From Aurelia coerulea (lineage: Eukaryota; Cnidaria; Scyphozoa; Semaeostomeae; Ulmaridae): a stretch of 64,000 nucleotides of DNA. A model generated the notes under the pieces. That model did not search any database, was not told where the DNA came from, and saw nothing but the letters and a program-made list of their open reading frames with translations. A program made the translations under genes and the position numbers. Where the stretch lies: assembly GCA_039566865.1 (NCBI GenBank), contig CM076955.1, forward strand, positions 19,637,501 to 19,701,500. Direction: 5' to 3'. Positions 47,001 to 58,000 of the stretch are shown piece after piece (within the stretch, counting starts at the first letter, position 1; each line of letters starts with the position of its first letter).

Positions 47001-50000
47001 CTTGACTTCCCTCGTCATTGTACCGTCCAGTTGCTATGCGATGGTACAAAGCTGACGGAAGTCTACAATATAAAAGGGTTAGACCAATTGCATGGTTTGG
47101 TGTAGAACTGCCAGTCCCCTTCTTTTCTTTTTGAGTATTTGTGTGTTGCTTTCTTGTTTTGTTTTGTCCATTGTATTGCTGTATTTTTTCTTTTTTTATA
47201 TATTTATATCTTGAAGTTGTATATGCAAATTGTAAGTAACGTTCTTGGTGTAGGCCAGATGACCTTGTGTCTTCGTACACCAAGAGCGGTACAATAGTAA
47301 TGTATTTAATTTAGTTTTAATTTATTATGAATAGAAAAAAATATCTTTGATGATGCCGGAATGGGGATTTTTATTTTCATGTTTTGACATTAACATTTCT
47401 TTTCAAGATCTGTCACTTGGTGACCTGGTCATAAAACTGAAACAAAAGGTTCGTATCACATTAGTTGATCTTATACTTGATATAGTTGATCTTATGACTA
47501 TAAACAGGACAGTAAATAACAATTTAATTCAATTGAGCAAAACTTAGACGAATGCCCTCAGTGTAGGAGCCGCTCTGCTCTACATTGTTTCTCGTTGTTC
47601 CTAGAGTGTCTTCTCGTTGTATAGTGTAATTTTTGTGTGTGGAGTGGTGTGGAGTGGTGTGGAGTGGTGTGGAGTGGTGTGGAGTGGTGTGGAGTGGTGT
47701 GGAGTGGTGTGGAGTGGTGTGGAGTGGTGTGGAGTGGTGTGGAGTGGTGTGGAGTGGTGTGGTGTGGCATTGGGTTCCTTTGTTAGTTAAATCAGATTAT
47801 TGTTTATATTTATTGTAAGAGTCATTCATAGTGGGGACTAGATGACCATGTGTCTTTTCCCGCTATGATTGGCTCAGATTCTTGTATTGTAGTTTTTTTC
47901 TTAGAAATTGATATAAAATAAAAAAAGTCTTCAGGGTGTTTTCAGAAAAAATGCAACCCAACTATAATTAAAAATTGTCAAGAAATGATAAGATCTGAAA
48001 AGATGTAATGTATACTGCCTGAAAGCACGATCTATCTTCTTTCAAATTATATTCAGTTTGGATACATTGATGGAATTATTTATCATTTGATCGATATGTT
48101 AGTATACCGGGTAACCCAGAAAAAAGTGACCCAACGCAATCTGTTACAGAAAATTAAATAAGTGGCCGATTGAAATTCTTCAGACGTTGCTCTGTCGCTA
48201 AAAGACTAGCCTACGTTATGAATATTTTTCGCAATTTTTTTCGGCACAGTAAATTTCCAGAATTAAAGATTTTGAGGAAAAGGACATGCCTGAAATCCTC
48301 AAAAAGTCGTCCAAAACAGGGGATCGATTTACAGCCATTTCAAATCTTCAAAACAACGAGGAGCGTGTTTCATTTCAACCTGGGAATTGGCAACCCAGTT
48401 GGAAGTCTTCAGAGCAAGTTTATAGTCCCTAGGTACTTAAAGAATATTCTCAGGCAAAATGAAACACGCTCCTCGTTGTTTTGAAGACCTGAAATGGCTT
48501 TAAATCGATCCCCTGTTTTTGACGACTTTCTGAGGATTTTAAGCCTGCCCTTGTCCTCGAAATCCTTAACTTGGGAACTTTACCGTGCCCAAAAAATTAC
48601 GAAAAATACTCATAACGTAGGCTAGTCTTTTAGCGACAGAACAACGTTTGAAATATTTCAATCGGCCACTTACTTTCTTTTCTATAACAGATTGCGTTGG
48701 GTCACTTTTTTCTGGGTAACCCGGTAGTATGGTCCATTTCAAATGCAGCATGCTGCAAGAGCAAAATCAAGACATTTTTTATTGTAGAAGTCACGAAAGA
48801 GATTTTTGGGGAAACATTTCAGGCCTAGACGAACTTGAGGTGAAATCCTTTGGAAGCAAACATACAAATTTACTCCCATGAGATACATTTATTGAAATTG
48901 ATAGAATATGTCTAGTCACATTTCTGCATCTAAAATAGACAACATTTACTAAAACGTTAATAAAATGCTGAATGATGCCATTAATGTAACCAACTGGATA
49001 TTATTGGAAAGAAGATAGATTGTACTTGCAGATGGTATAAATTGCATCTATTCAAATCTTATCACTTATTTCTAATTTTCAATTCTAGTTGGGTTGCTTT
49101 TTTTCTGAAATATCCTTCATATCTTCTCATGTTGTAAGCAAATGCATATTTATCGATAACTTCCTGGCTCTGACTTTAAAGCTGTTTTTTTCAATTTCAT
49201 CTTCAGGTTCTTTTGTTGATTAAATTGATTCTAATGGAGAAAAAGGTGAGATATTTTGAAGCTAGAACTTCTTATCCAAAGAATAGCATGGTCCAAACTG
49301 TAAGTGTAATGTCTGTAAATACAAATGAATATATAGTCCTTCTGTGAATATCATCGCCTGTAATTATACCAAATAAGATCATTTTCGTGTAATATTTTAT
49401 AAATTATTTCCTCTGTTTATGTCCTTTTGTTAATCGATGTAGATGAGTTTTTCTTTGAAAATTTTTTGTAAATAGAGAGCTAGAAATATTTATCGATTTA
49501 AAATAAGAACAACAACAACAATAACAAGGCTATGTTTTGCTCATGAAATAGGTCGTCTTAAACGGCCTGTATGATCTAAACTTCCGAAAACCCATGACTT
49601 TCTCCCCCTGATGCAGGCAAATAGCAGTAGATACAATGCAAGTGAAGATATTTTTTGTTTGATCTTCAATGCACCAGGTGATTCAAGAAGAACAACCCCC
49701 CTCCCTCCCCCTTTTGGAAGGCCACTACTCCCTAGATATCAAGGCAATAATATTAGCAAATGTATTTACAATAATAATCATCATGCTCAAATATATTTAA
49801 ATTTTATCTGACTGAAATCAGTCACTCCGTTCAGAAATTATGAAGGATTTTCTGGGGAAAGCCCATTCATGAAAACACCAAAAAGGGATGAATTCACGAT
49901 CAAATTTTCCAAATATTTCAGCCCTACAACAATGACTTCTACACGTTTTAGTACGTGTTATCCTTTTTGGAAAAATTGAAAGATTCCAAGGAAGTTGAAG

Positions 50001-52037
50001 TTTTTCGTAACCGAAACATATCTGTTGCCTTCTTGCAAGCCTTTTATTTTTCATTCAAGGTGGTATTTTGGGGATGTCCTGTTGGTATGGTGTGTACAAC
50101 AATGATGTCATTGCTGTCATTACTGCCAGGTATTAAAATTGTTGATGGTCTTTTTCAAAAATCCTAAACTTTCTCTCCCTAATGCAGGCAAGTAGCAGCA
50201 GATACATTGCAAATGAAGATGTTTTCTACATGTTTGAACCCCGTAGAATTCGCCAGTGCAATTAGATTTTTCATGCCATCAACGATTATAAAGATACAGC
50301 TGGATTCTGAGCGACGAGTTTCAGATGTGTTTAGCCTAGACACACGGAAGGCAACGGGAAGGCTAATGAAATTGTACGCCACGCGCCAATTAAAGAGGAA
50401 TCTCTCATTGGATTTGATGATAGTGGCCAGCTGATCTTTATATTTGCTTACAAAAATCTTGTACAGCCATTTTAAAAGAAAAGTCTGAAAATTCTTTTTG
50501 TCTAAAAATACGATGTGTCGTAAAACAGTATAGCTAAAGGTAGGATTTTTACGCCATAATTTTTTCACCTCACTTCAAAAAGGATTAGACAGTGATCATC
50601 CATTAAGTTTCTTTGGTTGACACAGATACACGTACAGGAAATTTTGATAATAGGTAACTATTAACACAAGTTCTGTCTTGCTTTCAGAAGAAATTCACAA
50701 GTATCGTTGTTAGCAGATTTGTTGCCAACACCATCAGAATAGCCATACCTATTCCACACTATGTGCATACAAAACGGTTTTGTGTTGCACAGGAAAATAT
50801 AAAGCCCGAAGACTGAGGGCTTCATATTTTCCTGTACGCCTACAAAACCGATTAGTATGAGCTTTATTAGCTGATAGCTTCTAATTTTGACTTATTATGT
50901 GCATTTTTGGACTGCCAAACTCCAAAAACTTGTCATTACTTCTACTATCTCATTTGCAGGTTTTTACAACAGTGGTATTTTTCATGATCCCGATGAGCGA
51001 AAAGAACCTAATGAAATTGTGAGTCACAGTATGAAATATTCTTTTATGCCCTCAACATTGTTTTATTATGTTAGACATAAACCTTGCTTTGTAAGACTTG
51101 TACCCTCGTTCTATTGCAGTCTCCGAAAAGAGCTTTTTATGCGAGCTAACGAACGAATAATCCATTAACTTTATTCCTTATCTTATGATAATTCTTCATT
51201 TTAACATTTGCATGCCTTTTATTTTCAATTTTACTCTTTCCTCTACCGGGTGTCCCAAAATGATGTATTATCGTTTGATTGCTGGTATGTCCATAACTAA
51301 TGAACGGATTTTCAAAAACTTTGTTTTATTTGATTGCCTAAAGGCTAAATTGGATGCTAAGATGTTGATTGTGGTTTGAACAGTTTTTGAAAATTGGTTC
51401 ATCGGTTATGGACATATAAGCAATCAAACGATGATACATCATTTTGGGACACCCGGTATGTAATTGTAAACATAGGCAACGAACCTTTTTAGCTAGAGTT
51501 GAAAAGCCACCCTTTAGTTGCGGATATGCTCGTAAAAGGCATCTTTATATGTGTGTCTGATGAAATGTATTATATTGTATGTATTGTATTTATGTATGTG
51601 TATTAGTTCATACACATGGTCCCGCTTCTTGGCAGTGCAATCCGAAATTGAAAAATTTCTTAAAACCTAGGTAGATATACTTTTATCCAGTGGCTAGTTA
51701 GCTTGAATTTCAGATCAATTTTTCTGTTATGTAGCAAAATTTGTGGATTGTTTACCAAGTTTTCTCCTTTCGTAGAATGAAGGGAGTAAAGATCAGTATG
51801 GATTACCACTTGAAATATTTGGAGAGGTAATGAGTAATTTGTTATTCTTCTGCTGAAACTAAACCACCATATAACCTTGCTAAGTCTCCTAGATGATTTA
51901 CTGTCCTTTCAATATTGGTAAACATTTGTGCTGAAAGATAGATAAACCAGACTGATTACAGATTCGTAGTTATCGCTATTTATAGACTGATGGACGCTCA
52001 AACTACAGTTTTGCTCAAACCAGTTTTGAGCAAAATG

Positions 52038-52080
<43 letters not shown>

Positions 52081-55000
52081 GCGATAACTGAGACTATCTC
52101 GCAAGTCTAAATAGATACTATAAAACTCAAATGCAAAGAACGAACAAATTTTAAAAGAATAGTTCTTGTTTCTTTGCATCCGAGTTTATGATATCTATCT
52201 ACTTTCCTTTCAAGATATATTATTTGTTTTCAAGATAAATTTTATGTTTCACGCTGTCATCTTCCCTAAAAGTTTCCAAAAAGATAGAGTTTCACCACTT
52301 ATGATGTTAGTTATTCAAGGATCTTTTTGCCACACCCGGGAGTTTTTTCTTCCCTTTTTGGTTTTTAGTTTTTATGATTTTTCACAAGATTTATTTTGAT
52401 ATTTTCAGGAATACAAACTCCATCCTTACATATCGATGCAACAAATGAATTCTTTAAAATCAGATGATAGCAAAGGCTATGTTGTTGGTTCATCAAATCT
52501 TCTCTTTAAACATCGGACACATTTGATGTGGGATGCCTTAGTTGATGTAAGTCCATTGACGTTATGCTGAACTGATCAGTACGTTTTACAAACATAGGGC
52601 TCAAATCTTTAAAAGGTCGGTGTAAAATTCTATTGCAGTTTTCTTTGAAATGAATGACTCAGAAGGAACTTAGGGTTTTTTGCTGTAAATCTGCCGTGGC
52701 AATTTATTGATATCTTGATTAGTTCAGAATTGACTTATTAAACCAAGGGCGCCTACCTTGTAGGAAGTGTGTTTATTCACGGTACTTTACGCAGTGTCCT
52801 ATGACCCAGTCCTGTTAATCTTTGTATATCATAGATTTTCAAATTCTAACGTCTGTTAGAGTTGACCAATCAAAAATCACGCTGTCTGATTCCCTGTGGC
52901 CAGATCGTATAACAGTTGATATCGTGTTTCATAACACCGGAATTTGAAACCACAAACTTATGCATACGTCATCTTGACCTTGAGAGGACTGACTCTGTGT
53001 ACTTCTGGGTCACGGTACGGTTTTAGGACACTCTCTGTACTGGGTCACAGGACACCCATTACTCTACGGTACTGGGAATAAACACACTTCCTACAAGGTA
53101 GGCGCCCTTGATTAAACGCGGCAGAAATACGATGTTTAAATCAAGTCGTTCTTCTGCCTTTTGATACGACAGAGCTTGTGAACTCATGCCGTTTTATCTA
53201 TTCAAAACGGCAGGTGATTTAAACATCATTTTTATGTCGAATTTAATTGACACTTAGAAGTTTACAGCAGCATCTATTTAATTCGTCACGGCAAAAAAAA
53301 CGATGTTTTAAACTGGGCCCTATCAGAGTAACTTGTTTTGGTAATCTGCATTTTAGAGAAGTGAATTAGATATCAGTTTGAATTTTCTTTTATCATTTTA
53401 TTAGTTTTGCTGATTCTCAAAGGGATTTCAAATCTCAAAGGATCTGAAGATTTGATCGTGCACTTTTACCAAGAGAATGTTACTCTGACATTTTTAGTGG
53501 CATTGTACTTTGTTTTCTTCATTCCTTTCAACATGGACATATTTTGTAATACAATAGCAACAGTTGTATTTGATTGACACCTCAATTCAAAGCGATTAGC
53601 GACTGCGTGGTAATTGTTTCATTTAAGCCCTAAATACGCGAGAATTGAAATGCCTTCTGCTCGGCTTCTGAATCAAATAAACAAAATCCACCGGGCAGAT
53701 CGTTAGATTTACCCTTCTTGGTTCATTATAAGCACACAACTTCTCTTTAAAATCACCTTTCGCCTGCACAAGGCGAGAGTTTGCTCTACTAGTTTCAGGG
53801 AAATTTTTCGCGGCTTTGCTGCTTTTGAATTACTGGTTGAGAGAATTTCCTTTGTTTGCCATCGCTAATCGCTTTGAATTGAGGTGTCAGTCAATCGCAG
53901 CTGATGCTATTGTATTACGAAATCTTCCCATGTTACACGGTGCCATGATGTGAGCCAATCGAAGTGAGAAAAGACACATGGTCAGCTACGTTTTATTTTC
54001 TTCTTGACTATTCTAGCTTGAGAAGAATGAATTGGTAATTCCAGAAAATGATTTGAATCAGTCATTATCTCTGACAACGGAAGATCTCAGATTTGCAGAC
54101 TTTATAACTTCATCTGTCTCTGAATATCGAAATAACTCAGGAATTTGTAAGTATGAATAGTGAGTATTTTTTGTTAGTTTTTGTGTTGACTATAACATAT
54201 CCCTTGGTTTATACATTAAGCCAAAGAAACTGCTACGCACTGTTCTTGAAACCCTCTTAAAGGGGCTCCGTCGTCAAAATGTAAACAAAATGATGATTTT
54301 TGCAGTTTTTTGAAAGGTGATATCACACAGGATTTTCGTATTTTTTTCAAAATGAAATTTGCTGTTTGGGCATTAATCATTGTACTTCACTAAGGAACAA
54401 ACCAAACATTCATATCTTCTACGATTGCTCGGATATAAGTGGATTTTTAACGGTCGCTTTTTGGTGGCTTGGGTGAAGCCACCAAACAAACTGCAGAGAA
54501 CAATGGATGAACAATGGATAATCGGCGACACGTGCGAGTTTACGGATTTATTTACTGTTTGACGACGGAGCCCCTTTAAAAAAGAAGATGTTGCCTAGTT
54601 CCCTACTTATACACAGCTACAATCGCGGACAAAACTCTTAAGACACTTTGCTTTTTGGAGGAAATTTCGAGTTGGGATCCCCCCGCCCCCCCATTGCAGT
54701 GTTGAAGGCTGATGGAAATGTCATAGATGACTTGACAAGTATGTGTTCTTCAAGCAACCATCATTGCAAAGGAGGAAGGGGGGTCAGCAGCAATGGAAGG
54801 AAGTAGTTTACATGCAGGAAAGACCTCTTCCAACACAGAACTCATCTGTGCCAATGAGTTTTATCCGCGATTGTAGATTCTTGAAGATTGTTCTCGGGTT
54901 GTTTGCATCTTGTAGCAACTTACCCATAAAATTATAGATCGTACACTGTATCTGGTTTGACAGCAGAGAGAAAAAGGAATAATACTCAATTTTGTACGCT

Positions 55001-58000
55001 GCAGCATATGTTCCAAATCTTTATCTCGGCGTAAACAGGTGGGTGTAAAATTCAATGACCTATTTCTTGTGATTGAATGGCTTGAAAGAAACTTTAGACA
55101 CTTATCTATAATTCTACCCTTGGACTTTTCAGAAATTTTGAATGTTTTTCGCAATTACAGCGCATCTTACATTCAACTCATTTGAGGATGTGACGTCATC
55201 AATTTTCTAAATCATAAACCAGATGAGTGACAGACTTTTGCTTGATACCATATTGTAGGCATTCATAAACTATGGTTTTCTTCGAAATTATTTCATGTTA
55301 CGTCAAACAGTTTAGAAATTACGATGGCTTTAAGTTTGTTTGAAAATTTTTCTTGAATTCTTGAAAAAGAAGAAAATCACTCTAATTCTGAAAATATTGA
55401 AGATTTCAGAAAATTCCAACGGTAGAATTATAGAGAATCAGCTAAAGTTTCTTGTAAGTCATTCAGTTCAAAGAAATAGGTCACTCGATTTTACACCAGC
55501 CTTTTTAAAGATTTGGAACCTATGCTGTACGCTGCTGGACTTTGAATTTTATAGACCATGAATTCAGGGCTGGATTCATGAAGCAACAAGCGAAAGAGAG
55601 AAAACGGAATATTAATACAAGTTATAGAATATGGAAAATATTTCTTGTTTGAATTTTTTCATGAAATCTGACTGGTTTTTTATTCCTTTTCAGCATGGGA
55701 TGGAAGTGATGAGTGGATACGATTACAATTCAAATATTACATCTTATGTCTTTTAGCAAGCACTGCCCCTGAAAAAGGTACATTATTTTATGCAACTAAA
55801 CTTTACGATCTATCTAGATGGGATACTATCTGAAAAACAGGACAACAAATAAGGTGCAGTATCAAAATTACATTCTGTATTACGAGGATCATTTTTCTTT
55901 TGGTTTATACCATGGAAGCTTGTATAGATAACCAGTGCCTACACTAGATCAGCCAAAAAGTACGACTTTCTGGCCCATTGTAACTGATGCTCTCAGCCAA
56001 TCATGACGATTAACTTTGTTAGGAATGGTTCTAATTCGACCTCGTCAACATGTCTCATTTTTTCGTTTTGAAATCTGAACAATTTTTGCTGAAAGCATAT
56101 TCTAGCAGAGTCTTTCAACAGCGAAAAATGCTTGGTCAAATTTGAATGCCAAAGCCTGCAACTGCAGATTATGCAAAATAGGTTTTTTTATTGTAAATGA
56201 TGCCTTCTTCATAACATTGTATGTATTTTTGTAAATAGTTGTGGCCTTAATTAGCAATTATAGCTATAATGTTTTAGCCAACTTTAAATGAAAGAATTAA
56301 TAATAATATTTGATACTAATTGAAGCCTGAACTCGTACGAGAAAGAGAAGTCTCTTTTAAACGAATAGAATCTAATCAGTGTCAGTTTTGCACTAGTCTA
56401 GTCATATTTTCAACTTCCAAATTTGAACTATTTTTATTGATTTTGACATTATCTCTTCAAGGAAATTCAAGTCACATTCACAAACAATTTAACGAGGAAT
56501 TTATCACCAATTGGAAACAAACAAATAATTATAAACAATGGATTGAGCAAAAGCATCTTGGACTTGAAAGTATTCATCAAGGGTGAGCTCTCTGCATGGT
56601 TTTCCTATTTTATCTTTATCAAGTTGCAGATTAAAGGGGCTCCGTCGCCAAACTGTAAACAAATCTGATAACATCACACGTTGTCTTCTTTGGTTTGTTT
56701 GGTGGCTTCACCCAAGCCCAATGAGTGCTTGCTAAAAATCCATTTATATCCAAGCAATCGTTAGAGATATGAATGTTTGGGTTTTCACTCTGTGAAGTGC
56801 AAAGATCTATCTTCAAAATGACGCCTTCATTTTTGAAAAACAGGTAAACGTCTATGTGATACTGCCTATTAAAACATTGCAAAATCACCGTTGCGACCGA
56901 AATTTGCAAATCTTCCTTAAGGTGCATGTTATTACTTTTCAAAATGTCTTTGGGTGTTGTCTTCTCTCGTCTTTCATTGAAAATTTACCTCTTATTCTTT
57001 CTCCTAGGCATCCTTTTGAAGGTGGATTAACAATATCAGATATCAAGCTCAGGATACAGAGGTATTATATCCTTTTCCTTCCAGTTCGTTGTCATCTTCA
57101 TGCAAAGTGGACATTGAAACCTCATTTACCTATTACTTTGCAAAATCTTTCTGCAGCACAGTACGGATAAAATATAGTATGCATACCAAAAGAGCTGCTT
57201 CTGTTTTTTTACGAGCCATGCTGATCCTTGTAAAAAGATCCTGTACAAAAATACAAGGCTAAACTTGGCCTTGTACAGGCGAAGTTTTAGCCTTGTAGAG
57301 GGGATGATGACCTTGTTATGACCTTGTACTAACCTTGGAAGAAAATTACAAGGCTATCAGTAAGATTCCAAGCTGCAACCAGTCTAACACAAGGTTTCCA
57401 CAAGGCTTCTACAAGGCTAATTAGCATTTTTCAAGCCATTTACAAGGTTACAGCAAGGCTATTCCAGGCTATAACAAGGTTACAAGGCCATAACTACAAG
57501 GCTTGTACATGGCTATTACATGGCCTTGTATTTTCGTACAGGATATTTCTTGAGCTAGAGCAATTGAGAACATAAATGTTTTTTATTTTCACTTAGCCGG
57601 ATAGATGCCCTTTCAATATCTGATGAATCAAGAGAGAAAATTGGTGCAGCTGTTAAAAAAACAGGACAAGTTGTTGGTATGTGTCTCTTGCTTCTCTTTT
57701 TCCTTTCAATGATTTTCAAAAGATTATTTTTGAGAATTTGTTCGCTTGCCAAAATATTTATCTCCTCAAAATTTCCTTTCCAATTATCTAACACATTTAT
57801 TCTTACACATGTATTTTTATCAGAAACTACTTACAAGAAAGTCAACTCTCAGATCTCCAAAAAATTAGGAAAGTCCAGATTACCTGGAGCAAATTTATTT
57901 CGATCAAGGAAATCTTTTATTTTCGCTCTTTTGTTGCATACTTAGGTACTTAGGTCATGATGATTCATGAAAAAGCATGGCTAAAACTAACCAACATACC

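Noticed and set aside
47558..47818. Long open frames on both strands over the 10-bp array
   Set aside because: They are pure translations of GTGTGGAGTG units, open in several frames at once; a minisatellite, not a gene.
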